Positions 17,440 to 24,996 of a stretch of DNA of 35,588 bases are shown here, one piece after another. The notes below the pieces were generated by a model, which saw only the letters and a program-made list of their open reading frames with translations, was not told the origin of the DNA and searched no databases. The DNA comes from MWEH01 sp035409945 (GTDB lineage: Bacteria > Bacillota > Clostridia > Christensenellales > DTU072), in NCBI GenBank assembly GCA_035409945.1, contig DAONQC010000014.1, positions 1 through 35,588 of the forward strand, read 5' to 3'. How positions within the stretch are numbered: the first letter of the stretch is position 1; the number at the start of each line of letters is the position of its first letter. The position numbers were made by a program, and so were the translations under genes.

Positions 17440-18447
17440 ATGTCTAAAACTAACCGCGTTAAAAAAACTAGAGCATGGGAGTTGGATGCACTAAGAGGTC
17501 TTGCGATACTACTTGTAGTTTGGGATCATACAATGATGGATGCTGCATTTGCGTTCAGACAAGTTTGGTTACATTCTAATAATGCGGGACTAATTGCTTT
17601 TTCTGATTTTGCATTAAAGTACTACAACACTGATTTGAGATTTTACGGATGGCCTATTTTTGTCTTTTTGTTTTTCTTCATTTCTGGAATTTGCACTTCC
17701 TTCAGCAGGAATAATTTTAAAAGAGCCTTAAAATTATCTATTGTTGCCTTACTACTAACTTTGTTCACCTACATAATTGACATTACTGTACTAAAAGACA
17801 CAGGCAACTCTGTGTTTATACAGTTTGGTGTACTACATTGTTTTTCATTGTGTCTATGGCTATATGCTGCTATGGAAGCTTTAATAGGTCTTTTATCTCC
17901 TCATAAAAAAATGTTAAAGCAAGTTGAATCTCAGGTTTTACTTGACTTTGATAAAGACGAAAAAGATACGCCTGAATATAAAGAAGCGTATGATGAAATC
18001 TACAATGAAGCAATAAATAATCCTATGTATAAAAAAGACATACGCAACTTTAAGATATTAAAAGTTTCTGTATTAAGTATTGTTTTTGCAGTATGCATAG
18101 TACTTAATCACCTATATAACCTCCCGTTAAAGAGTGTTATGCTTGGTATAGGTTATCCAGACGACCCTGCTACCCAAATCACCGGAATGTTTATTTATAC
18201 CCTTGATTGGTGGACTGCTGACTACTTTCCGCTTCTACCATATTTCATTCCTTTTATAGCTGGCGCTATCATTGGTGTGTTGTTTTATAGTAGCAAAAAA
18301 TCCTTACTTCCAAAGCTCGATGGTAAATGGCATTATTTTCTAACTTTCCCAGGAAGATATTCCATATTCTTCTATCTTGGTTCCCAACTGCTTGCATTTT
18401 CGATATTTTATCTCATATCACTTCCATATGTTGACGCATTCTTTTAA
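17440..18447 (+). CDS. DUF1624 / HGSNAT-like membrane acyltransferase
   Basis: Multi-TM protein of the heparan-alpha-glucosaminide N-acetyltransferase catalytic (DUF1624) family, which is related to acyltransferase-3 proteins and is thought to move acyl groups across the membrane onto glycans. The signature is at the N-terminus: WELDALRGLAILLVVWDH (about 13-30), with Asp, Arg-Gly and the His of WDH. FFFISGICTSFSR and IQFGVLHCFSLCL follow, and PGRYSIFFYLGSQ sits near the C-terminus. A charged insert of about 45 residues (DKDEKDTPEYKEAYDEIYNE region, about 165-210) forms a cytoplasmic or extracellular loop. It is the second gene of a pair with the unknown 16508 protein. The ribosome binding site is poor (GGAA), consistent with coupling. 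Substrate unknown. Confidence 0.85.
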   Translation: MSKTNRVKKTRAWELDALRGLAILLVVWDHTMMDAAFAFRQVWLHSNNAGLIAFSDFALKYYNTDLRFYGWPIFVFLFFFISGICTSFSRNNFKRALKLSIVALLLTLFTYIIDITVLKDTGNSVFIQFGVLHCFSLCLWLYAAMEALIGLLSPHKKMLKQVESQVLLDFDKDEKDTPEYKEAYDEIYNEAINNPMYKKDIRNFKILKVSVLSIVFAVCIVLNHLYNLPLKSVMLGIGYPDDPATQITGMFIYTLDWWTADYFPLLPYFIPFIAGAIIGVLFYSSKKSLLPKLDGKWHYFLTFPGRYSIFFYLGSQLLAFSIFYLISLPYVDAFF

Positions 18448-18622
18448 CAATTAATTAACTATAATTAATAAAAATCAGCCACTCATTTTACTGTAGCTTC
18501 ACCGCTTAAACTTGTCATATAATATTAACTTAAAACAAAATTATTCCAAGATGTTCAAGTAAGATTTTAAGTCCGAACAAAACTATTTCTAGTATTGTAA
18601 TTTTACTTCTTCGACCAATAAG

Positions 18623-18649
18623 AAAGCCCACCTGAATTTCGTGGGCTTT
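18623..18649. terminator. Bidirectional intrinsic terminator between DUF1624 gene and ftsH
   Basis: AAAGCCCAC and GTGGGCTTT form a perfect 9-bp stem around a 9-base loop. It is followed by a short T-run on the plus strand (TTTT) and by TTTCTTATT on the minus strand. It sits between convergent genes and can serve both. Confidence 0.85.
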
Positions 18650-18676
18650 TGCGGTACTTATGTTCAAATCAAGCGG

Positions 18677-20917
18677 TTATTTATCGTCCCCGCTATCTTT
18701 TTTAGTAGTGGTCTTTTTAGTCGCAGCTTTTTTAGGTGCTGGCTTTTCTTCAACAGGTTTTTCTTCAGCTTTTGTTTCTGTAGCAGGCTTTTCCTCTGCC
18801 TTTGGCTCAACACTCTTTTCTAATTTGGAAGATTCTTCGGCTACGATAATGTCCTCTACTTTAGGCATTTCAATAACTACTTCTACCTCCTTTTCAGCAT
18901 TTTGTTTAGGCTCTGCATCTGCATTGTTAGGTTCTGGCACTATCATATCTTTTGGATTACCTAAAGGACCAGTTTTACCATTAGCAACATTTTCTGCAAC
19001 TTCTTTATTGTTTGCCTTCTTTTCTTTGATATAGTCAGTGACTTCTGAAACAGACTTGCCACTTAAGAGCATATCTATCTCATCTCCGTATATTGTTTCA
19101 TGCTCGTATAATAATTTAACCATATTGTTTAGAACATCTATATTTTCGTTTATGACAGTAAGTGCTCTATCATAGTTATAATCGATTATTTTCATAAGCT
19201 CTTTATCAATTTTGGCTGCAATTTCATCGGAATACATAGCTGTTGTTTGATAGTCTCTTCCAATAAAGACTTCTTCTTCTCCACCAAAATATGTATTTTT
19301 AAGCTCAGATGACATTCCCCAGTCAGTAACCATTCTTCTTGCGATGCTTGTGGCTTGTTTAATATCCTGGGATGCGCCTGTAGAAATATCTTGAATAATA
19401 ATTTCTTCGGCAGCCCTACCACCAAGTGTCTTACAGATAGTATCCATAAGGTAGTTATATGTTATATGGTTATCGTCTGTTAAGGATCTAAAAATTGTAT
19501 ATCCTTCTGCCATACCTCTTGGAATAATGGATACTTCTTGTACAGTATCACCATATTTCATCATCTTACCAACTAGTGCGTGACCTGCTTCGTGGTATGC
19601 AGTTATTCTTCTATCTCTTTCAGTTATTATTCTAGATTTCTTTTGTGGTCCTGCTATAACCTTATTAATTCCTTCATAGATATCTTCCATGAATATAACT
19701 TTTCTGTTATCTCTAGCAGCAAGGATTGCAGCTTCATTTAATAGATTTTCAATATCAGCTCCACTAAATCCTGTTGTAAGTCTTGCCAAATTCCTAAAGT
19801 CTATATTGTTTGCAATAGGTTTATTCTTAGCGTGCACTTTAAATATTGCCTCTCTTCCCTTAACATCGGGCATATGTATTGTAATCTGCCTATCAAAACG
19901 GCCAGGTCTAAGTAGCGCTGGGTCTAATACGTCTGGTCTATTTGTCGCAGCAATGATAACTACACCATCATTTTCATCAAAGCCATCCATTTGAACAAGA
20001 AGTTGGTTTAAGGTTTGTTCTCTTTCATCGTTACCGCCCCCAAGACCTGCTCCTCTCTTTCTTCCGACAGCATCTATTTCGTCTATGAATACGATACAAG
20101 GTTGCGCTCTTTTAGCTTGGTTAAACAAGTCTCTTACACGGCTAGCGCCAACACCTACAAACATCTCAACAAAGTCAGATCCACTGATTGAGAAAAACGG
20201 CACATTAGCTTCGCCAGCAATAGCTTTTGCAAATAGTGTTTTACCAGTTCCTGGCTTTCCTACAAGTAATACTCCTTTAGGGACTCTTGCGCCCACATCC
20301 TTAAATTTCTTAGGGCTCTTTAGGAATTCGACTATTTCTTTTAGTTCTTCTTTTTCCTCTTCTGCACCAGCTACATCGCTGAAACGAACTTTAATATTCT
20401 CGCCTACTCTTGCCTTGGTTCTACCAAAGGTCATAGCCTCTCTGCCAGCCCCTTTACCTCTAAGTGACATAAATAGCATTATGCCTATACCTACCATTAA
20501 TAGTAAAGAAATAACAGACAATGCAGTAGACCATCCAATTCTGGATTCGGGATCATTTAGTTGTATCGTGGGCATTGTATATTCACCAGGTGCAGCTTTA
20601 TCGGCACGCTCTTGTATAGTCTCTACAAATCTATCACGATATATAATTACAGCTACTGCGTCGGCTTCTCTTCCTTTCAAAAAGTTAGCCTTTTTCTCAT
20701 CAGTCAATCCATTTTTATATAAAACATTGACCTTATAGTTACCTGCAAAATACAGTCCTTCAACTTCTTGATCGTCTATTTTTTTCACTAACTCATCGTA
20801 TGTTATTACTTTGGTTTTAGTGCCAAAACCACCTGTCAAATAGACTGCCAATAGGATTATACCTATCATGACAACTACGACAAGTAGCCAATTCCATCTT
20901 CCTACTCTATTATCCAT
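18677..20917 (-). CDS. ftsH: ATP-dependent zinc metalloprotease FtsH
   Basis: Membrane AAA+ protease that degrades misfolded membrane proteins and selected regulators. Order: TM1 (about 11-29), extracytoplasmic domain (30-129), TM2 (130-151), AAA module with Walker A GKPGTGKT (220-227; the usual second residue is Pro), Walker B IVFIDE (275-280), second region of homology (ATNRPDVLDPALLRPGRFDR, 324-343), and the zinc protease motif HEAGH (442-446) with the third ligand in ASQD near 518. The normal protein ends near residue 635. Here a further 110 residues form a Lys/Glu/Pro/Ala-rich tail with EEKPATETKAEEKPVEEKP-type repeats and a poly-basic end. A strong promoter lies at 20964-20993 and GAGG precedes the ATG. 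Confidence 0.98.
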   Translation of the reverse strand: MDNRVGRWNWLLVVVVMIGIILLAVYLTGGFGTKTKVITYDELVKKIDDQEVEGLYFAGNYKVNVLYKNGLTDEKKANFLKGREADAVAVIIYRDRFVETIQERADKAAPGEYTMPTIQLNDPESRIGWSTALSVISLLLMVGIGIMLFMSLRGKGAGREAMTFGRTKARVGENIKVRFSDVAGAEEEKEELKEIVEFLKSPKKFKDVGARVPKGVLLVGKPGTGKTLFAKAIAGEANVPFFSISGSDFVEMFVGVGASRVRDLFNQAKRAQPCIVFIDEIDAVGRKRGAGLGGGNDEREQTLNQLLVQMDGFDENDGVVIIAATNRPDVLDPALLRPGRFDRQITIHMPDVKGREAIFKVHAKNKPIANNIDFRNLARLTTGFSGADIENLLNEAAILAARDNRKVIFMEDIYEGINKVIAGPQKKSRIITERDRRITAYHEAGHALVGKMMKYGDTVQEVSIIPRGMAEGYTIFRSLTDDNHITYNYLMDTICKTLGGRAAEEIIIQDISTGASQDIKQATSIARRMVTDWGMSSELKNTYFGGEEEVFIGRDYQTTAMYSDEIAAKIDKELMKIIDYNYDRALTVINENIDVLNNMVKLLYEHETIYGDEIDMLLSGKSVSEVTDYIKEKKANNKEVAENVANGKTGPLGNPKDMIVPEPNNADAEPKQNAEKEVEVVIEMPKVEDIIVAEESSKLEKSVEPKAEEKPATETKAEEKPVEEKPAPKKAATKKTTTKKDSGDDK

Positions 20918-20963
20918 ATAGTGCCTCGCTTACTATTTATTAATATATTTTGTCTAACACTTT

Positions 20964-20993
20964 ATTATACCATTTTGCGTATATCGTTTTCAA
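20964..20993 (-). promoter_or_regulatory. Sigma-A-type promoter for ftsH
   Basis: On the minus strand TTGAAA (20988-20993) and an extended -10 TGGTATAAT (TATAAT at 20964-20969) are spaced 18 bases apart. The leader to the ATG is about 40 bases. No CIRCE or CtsR-type operator is visible. Confidence 0.72.
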
Positions 20994-21251
20994 AATCGAA
21001 ATATCTTAAGCACGCATGCGCACAACAAGGTTTAATCTACGCGCGCGGTTTAATAATGTATTTGTGTATTATATCACTTACATATTGATTAGGCAATTCA
21101 ACAACCATTTTTTTATGTGACATATGCACACTTGCAATTAGCATAAGAATTAACATACGTATGCACACTATTCATTTTAGAAGTAACTGCACGCTCATCT
21201 ACAAATGAGCATTTGCTTTTTATAACTTTGTAAGCGTTTTGGATAGAGAAA
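20994..21251. other. Intergenic region upstream of ftsH, no gene
   Basis: No coding region is supported. Two alternating purine-pyrimidine GC tracts (GCACGCATGCGCAC at 21011-21024 and ACGCGCGCG near 21039-21047) lie directly behind the ftsH promoter. A small hairpin GCTCAT-CTACAA-ATGAGC is at 21193-21210. Words of the type ATGCACAC/TGCGCACA recur near 21017, 21124 and 21160. Confidence 0.4.
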
Positions 21252-21280
21252 GAGCTGCTAAGAATTTTTCTAAGCAGCTC
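21252..21280 (-). terminator. Probable terminator of the 11-mer repeat protein gene
   Basis: GAGCTGCT/AGCAGCTC (8 bp), an A-A mismatch, then AGAA/TTCT around a TTT loop make a 29-base hairpin 87 bases after the stop codon at 21367. The minus strand continues TTTCTCTATCC, a weak T-run, so termination efficiency is uncertain. Confidence 0.6.
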
Positions 21281-21366
21281 CTAATTAATGTTTAAATCTC
21301 TCAAGGGTGAAGATAACCTCTATCTATTGAATTTAAATAGGAAAATCATCGTCAATGCGTCTCTTT

Positions 21367-23076
21367 TTATTTATCTTCTTTTGGTTCTTTTTCGATTTTT
21401 TCTTTCTTTCCAACAGCCTTCTTGGTTGTTTCTTTAGCTTTCTCTACAACTTCTGTTTTTGCTTTTTCAACCTTTTCTTGAGCCTTACTCGCCACTTCTT
21501 TAGCTTTCGCATATGTGGCACGAGCTTTTGTTGTAACTTCTTTTGTTTTTTCTTCCGTCTTTTCTACAACCTCTGTTTTTGCTTTTTCAATCTTTTCTTG
21601 CGCCTTGCTCGCTACTTCTTTAGCTTTTGCATACGTGGCACGAGCTTTTGTTGCAACTTCTTTTGTTTTTTCTGCAGCTTCCTCTTTGGTCTTTTCAATC
21701 TTTTCTTGAGTTGTATCAAGTGATTCTTTAGTCTTGCTTATCGCGTCCTTCACCTTTTCCACAGTTTCCTCTTTGGCTTTATTAAAAGACTCTTGGGCTT
21801 TTTCCGCTACTTCTTTTGCTATTTCATCGGCATCTTTTGTTGCCTTCTCAAAAGCTTCCTGTGCCTTAAGAGCCATCTCTTTTGCCTTCTCGACCGATTC
21901 CTTTGCCTTGGTTACTGCTTCTTTTGCTTTTCCTACAGCTTCCTCTTTGGTTTTATCAAAGGTTTCTTGGGCCTTTTCCGCTACTTCTTTTGCTATTTCA
22001 TCGGCGTCCTTTTTGGCCTTCTCAAAGGCTTCCTGAGCCTTAAGCGCTATCTCTTTAGCTCTCTCGACCGATTCCTTTGCCTTGGTTACTGCTTCTTTTG
22101 CCTTTTCTACAGCTTCCTCTTTGGTTTTATTAAAGGTTTCTTGTGCTTTTTCCGCTACTTCTTTAGCCTTTTCAAAAGTATCTTGTGCCTTACTTACTGC
22201 ATCTTTGGCTTTTTCTACGACCACTTCTTTAGTCTTCTCAAATGTCTCTTGGGCTTTTTCAACCGTTTCTTTGGTTTTTTCTGCGACCACTTCTTTGGTC
22301 TTCATAATGGTGTCTTGTGCTTTGCCAATTGTCTCTTGTGTTCTATTAAGAATAACTTTTGCTAAGTCAAACACTATGCTTTTAGTCTTATCAAGAGTCT
22401 CTTTTGCTTTTTCTGCAGCTTCTTTCGCAATTTCTGTCGCCTCGTCCTGGGCAGTGTCGAAAGTCTCTTGGGCTTTGTCGTAGTCGTCTTTTGCTTTGCC
22501 TACTGTCTCTTTTACCAAACCCTGAGCTTTTTCAAGAGTTTCCTTTGTCGTACCTACAGCTTCTTTTACCATACCCATAGCTATACCTTGAGCTGTTTCA
22601 AAAGTTTCTTTTGCTTTTCCTAAAGTTTCTTTTGTCTTATCAACTGCTCCTTTTGCAATATCTACAGCAATGCCTTGTGCCGCATTAATGGTTTCTTTTG
22701 CTTTTCCCGCTGTTTCTTGCACTACCCCTTTAGCATGTTCGAAAGCCTCTTGACCTTTGTTACGTGCTTCTTGAGCTTTCGATATGAGAGCCTTGGTTAT
22801 TTCCTTAGTCAAAGCTGTCTCTATTTCCTTTTCAACATCTTGCACTTTAACAATTGTTTCTTGGACTTTTTCTTTTGTTTTCGCAACTACCTCTTTAACT
22901 ACTTCCTGGGCAACAATCACAGCAACATCTTTCCCTATGTCTTTGGCTAAAGCAATAGCTATATCCTTGGACATATCATAGACCTTGTCATAAACCTTTC
23001 CCTTTCTCTTACACTCCGTTTTTGTTTCGTTCACTTTTTTTTCTGTTCCTTTTTGATCTTTCGTTTTCTTACTCAT
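21367..23076 (-). CDS. LEA-like / 11-residue repeat, Lys-Ala-Glu-rich helical protein
   Basis: A 569-residue protein made almost wholly of Ala, Lys, Glu, Thr and Val in an 11-residue rhythm, for example AVGKAKEAVTK, AKESVEKAKEM, ALKAQEAFEKA. This is the pattern of group 3 LEA proteins and of amphipathic lipid-surface helices (apolipoprotein/synuclein type). After a charged Cys-containing N-terminus (1-30), helical repeats run from about 40 to 550, ending in a Lys-rich tail. There is no signal peptide, TM segment or zinc motif, so a cytoplasmic stress, desiccation, membrane- or nucleoid-coating role is possible; function is inferred only. Larger internal repeats of 58 and 40 residues show growth by DNA duplication. 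GAGG is placed 6-8 bases before the ATG. It sits alone between ftsH and the AbiEi-like gene. Confidence 0.85.
   Translation of the reverse strand: MSKKTKDQKGTEKKVNETKTECKRKGKVYDKVYDMSKDIAIALAKDIGKDVAVIVAQEVVKEVVAKTKEKVQETIVKVQDVEKEIETALTKEITKALISKAQEARNKGQEAFEHAKGVVQETAGKAKETINAAQGIAVDIAKGAVDKTKETLGKAKETFETAQGIAMGMVKEAVGTTKETLEKAQGLVKETVGKAKDDYDKAQETFDTAQDEATEIAKEAAEKAKETLDKTKSIVFDLAKVILNRTQETIGKAQDTIMKTKEVVAEKTKETVEKAQETFEKTKEVVVEKAKDAVSKAQDTFEKAKEVAEKAQETFNKTKEEAVEKAKEAVTKAKESVERAKEIALKAQEAFEKAKKDADEIAKEVAEKAQETFDKTKEEAVGKAKEAVTKAKESVEKAKEMALKAQEAFEKATKDADEIAKEVAEKAQESFNKAKEETVEKVKDAISKTKESLDTTQEKIEKTKEEAAEKTKEVATKARATYAKAKEVASKAQEKIEKAKTEVVEKTEEKTKEVTTKARATYAKAKEVASKAQEKVEKAKTEVVEKAKETTKKAVGKKEKIEKEPKEDK
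21443..21682. repeat. Two-copy 120-bp direct repeat inside the 11-mer protein gene
   Basis: CTACAAC(T/C)TCTGTTTTTGC starts at 21444 and again at 21564, and similarity continues over the whole 120-base unit (40 codons; protein segment KARATYAKAKEVASKAQEK twice). Differences are mostly third-position. Confidence 0.85.
21733..22254. repeat. 174-bp direct repeats inside the 11-mer protein gene
   Basis: CTTGGTTACTGCTTCTTTTG occurs at 21907 and 22081, 174 bases apart (58 codons), with high similarity across the unit. A more diverged copy begins near 21733. The encoded unit contains KAKEAVTKAKES and EAFEKA(K/T)KDADEIAKE. Confidence 0.8.
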
Positions 23077-23166
23077 TTTTTACCTCGTATAATAATGTTG
23101 TTGAAATTTAACCAACCAATGGTTACAACATTTAGTTATATATATTCATTTTGAATTCCTCACCTA

Positions 23167-23208
23167 TTTCCCTAGAAGGGCCCTTAAGGGAAAACTTTGG
23201 AAGTTTTC
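23167..23208. repeat. Two adjacent palindromes (nested hairpins)
   Basis: TTTCCCT (23167-23173) and AGGGAAA (23187-23193) enclose the perfect palindrome AAGGGCCCTT. The next hairpin, GAAAACTT-TGG-AAGTTTTC (23190-23208), overlaps it. They lie between the AbiEi-like gene stop and the next gene on the same strand. A T-run does not follow on either strand, so this is at best an atypical terminator or a processing/binding site. Confidence 0.6.
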
Positions 23209-23311
23209 AAGATGGTATATATTTAATAGGTTTTATATTTTGGTTACATTTATCTCCGTTTTTATTTAATTTCTATTTGTACTATGTTGTTAATTTCTTG
23301 CGTAATACAAT

Positions 23312-24127
23312 TTATTCTTGGCTATCAGGGTCAAGATTTGGTTCTTGATTTTCATGCCCATCATCTTCGCCTGGTTCTGTATCTTCATATTTTTTCATCA
23401 TTTCGTCTATTTCAGGGACTATAAGATTCCAATCCTTATCAAGTTTCGTTGGAACTGTCTCATTTTTTTGAAAATAGTATACGTTATTATCTACATTCTC
23501 TTTACAACGTGAAAAGAATGCATCTGAAAGTCCGAGATTTTCTCTGAACTGAGAGAAAACAAATCCTGCTTTTCTGTATAACAAGTTGGTTTTATATCTA
23601 TCTAGGTATTTTAAGAGCAACTCCTCGCTTATGCTGGAAACTTTTTCCAGCCCGTTAATCATTTCTTCTACCCCGCCAGATAATCTTAAATTGTTTAGGC
23701 AATCAATTAAGGTTCTTTCCAAATCTGTTACCTTAAGGTCTGCACCTTTTTCTATATTTACAACGCCCTCGGAAAATGGGCTACGGGTATATGTATACTT
23801 TATTCCGTCAAAATCAAAGGGACTGAATCTCTCTTCTCCTGCGATGTACATGGTCTTACCAGGTTTTTTCGCTAATCCGTGGAATTCAAATGCACTATGG
23901 TATGCGATATAAGACGAATCTGTTATAGCACTTCCTATCATAAACTTATCCGCAAAAGGAGCTCCTAAGATTGGATTAACAATTGAATATAGATCTCTTT
24001 TTATTTTTACTATATTGTTGTCTAAGATTCTTCTTTTCAGCCATGAGAACATAGCAGAACCTGTTTGAAAGTACTTCCTTATCTCACTAACGCTAAAAAC
24101 AACTGATTTTGCTATCTTGTTGAACAT
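23312..24127 (-). CDS. AbiEi-like winged-helix protein (type IV antitoxin family), orphan
   Basis: Resembles the AbiEi antitoxin/transcription regulator family. The N-terminal 60 residues look like the winged-helix domain (SVSEIRKYF..., LKRRILDNNIVKIKRDLYSIVN). The second domain has the typical YIAYHSAFEFHGLA segment (about 87-100), the beta-rich RSPFSEGVVNIEKG part, and VTDLERTLIDCL, a block found in AbiEi-like proteins. After about residue 235 comes an acidic disordered tail (EPGEDDGHENQEPNLDP). In AbiE systems the next gene encodes the nucleotidyltransferase toxin AbiEii. Here neither neighbour is one: downstream is the 11-mer repeat protein and upstream a DUF4234 protein. It may be a stand-alone regulator or a left-over antitoxin. 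AGGAG precedes the ATG and a good promoter is at 24163-24191. Confidence 0.72.
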   Translation of the reverse strand: MFNKIAKSVVFSVSEIRKYFQTGSAMFSWLKRRILDNNIVKIKRDLYSIVNPILGAPFADKFMIGSAITDSSYIAYHSAFEFHGLAKKPGKTMYIAGEERFSPFDFDGIKYTYTRSPFSEGVVNIEKGADLKVTDLERTLIDCLNNLRLSGGVEEMINGLEKVSSISEELLLKYLDRYKTNLLYRKAGFVFSQFRENLGLSDAFFSRCKENVDNNVYYFQKNETVPTKLDKDWNLIVPEIDEMMKKYEDTEPGEDDGHENQEPNLDPDSQE

Positions 24128-24162
24128 ACTAATTTTCTCCTATGGCTTTCTCTATGGTGTAC

Positions 24163-24191
24163 ATTTTAGCAAATAACTTTAGGTATGTAAA
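24163..24191 (-). promoter_or_regulatory. Sigma-A-type promoter for the AbiEi-like gene
   Basis: On the minus strand TTTACA (24186-24191) and TAAAAT (24163-24168) are spaced 17 bases apart, 36 bases before the start codon. Confidence 0.6.
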
Positions 24192-24283
24192 GAGTTTCTT
24201 GCATTTTCGTACAGTAAATTTTAAAAAATTTGCTCTAGAAGTAAAATATGCGCACACTATGAGGTTTTAGCAGCCTTGATGAA

Positions 24284-24317
24284 TAAAAAAAGAACCTCTG
24301 AACCACCAGAAGTTCTT
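24284..24317 (-). terminator. Terminator hairpin of the DUF4234 stub
   Basis: AAGAAC-C-TCTG (24290-24300) pairs with CAGA-A-GTTCTT (24307-24317) around a 6-base loop. The minus strand then continues in a T6 run. It could still act for upstream transcripts. Confidence 0.7.
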
Positions 24318-24395
24318 AAATTTTGAGTTTTTTCCGATTATTACTTTGCTTTCTTGTCTTCAATTGCATTACTAAAAGTCGATTTCAAAAGCGCC
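24285..24395 (-). pseudogene. Decayed copy of the 3' end of the DUF4234 gene plus its terminator
   Basis: The last codons before the stop at 24341 read SNAIEDKKAK, matching NNAVEGKEAK at the end of the intact gene (stop at 24499). The similarity goes on past the stop into a terminator hairpin (24290-24317) that is nearly identical to the intact gene's hairpin (24438-24465). Upstream the frame is closed by a stop within about 17 codons, and the DUF4234 body is absent. It is a stub left from an old tandem duplication, with about 150 bases between copies. Confidence 0.8.
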
Positions 24396-24432
24396 TATAT
24401 AGGCACATTCCGGGAGTTTCAGCCTATTCCAC

Positions 24433-24465
24433 AAAAAAAGAACCTCTGCATTACCAGAAGTTCTT
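24433..24465 (-). terminator. Intrinsic terminator of the DUF4234 gene
   Basis: AAGAAC-C-TCTG (24438-24448) pairs with CAGA-A-GTTCTT (24455-24465) around CATTAC. On the minus strand it is followed by seven T. It lies 33 bases after the stop codon. Confidence 0.85.
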
Positions 24466-24498
24466 AAGCTTTTAATCTTTTATATTGTATACCAATTA

Positions 24499-24828
24499 TT
24501 ACTTTGCTTCTTTGCCTTCAACTGCATTGTTAATTGCTTTTTGTGCAAGTATGTAAACAATAATACCTACGCCCAAAATTGTCAGTATCAAATAAAGCAC
24601 ATCATTATTGCTTGTGTTTTCCATCTGGTCAACCTTTTTGCCCATAGCATATGCCCAATAGATACCAAAGGTTATTATGGTTAAAAAGAATGCCATTCCA
24701 CCACTTGCATACTTGTCGTTGTTTGTTAGTTCATTGGTTTCATTTGTTAGTTTAACAAACCAATAAAGTCCATAAATACCAAATGTTACAAATGATAAAA
24801 GTACCGCTGCTACTATATTCCTTTTCAT
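24499..24828 (-). CDS. DUF4234 domain membrane protein
   Basis: Small integral membrane protein of 109 residues. The N-terminal half matches the DUF4234 pattern, with the repeated signature FxTFGIYxxYW: SFVTFGIYGLYWFVKLTNE (about 12-30) and ITFGIYWAYAMGKKVDQ (about 52-68). A third hydrophobic helix follows (YLILTILGVGIIVYILAQ, about 79-96), and the short tail is charged. The function of the family is unknown. A strong AGGAGG site is 6 bases before the ATG, and promoter and terminator are both clear, so this is a complete single-gene unit. Its 3' end and terminator are echoed at 24285-24395. Confidence 0.9.
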   Translation of the reverse strand: MKRNIVAAVLLSFVTFGIYGLYWFVKLTNETNELTNNDKYASGGMAFFLTIITFGIYWAYAMGKKVDQMENTSNNDVLYLILTILGVGIIVYILAQKAINNAVEGKEAK

Positions 24829-24863
24829 ATTGTCCTCCTATAAAATGCATGTTTTATTCTTTT

Positions 24864-24891
24864 ATTATATCATTCACTTTCCTAGTTTCAT
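24864..24891 (-). promoter_or_regulatory. Extended -10 promoter for the DUF4234 gene
   Basis: On the minus strand TGATATAAT has TATAAT at 24864-24869 with an extended TG. The -35 (ATGAAA, 24886-24891) is weak, at 16 bases. The start codon is about 35 bases downstream. Confidence 0.55.
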
Positions 24892-24996
24892 AGTGTTTTT
24901 AATGTGATAACCACACATTTTTATATATTTTACCAGTGTTTTTTGTACTATTCAAAAAGGCAAATTATTAATCTCTTATAATAATATTGTTTGAAT

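Noticed and set aside
21355..23100. Many long plus-strand frames opposite the 11-mer repeat gene
   Set aside because: They are antisense shadows of a low-complexity Ala/Lys/Glu gene; their Phe/Cys/Leu/Ser-rich translations follow from codon complementarity.
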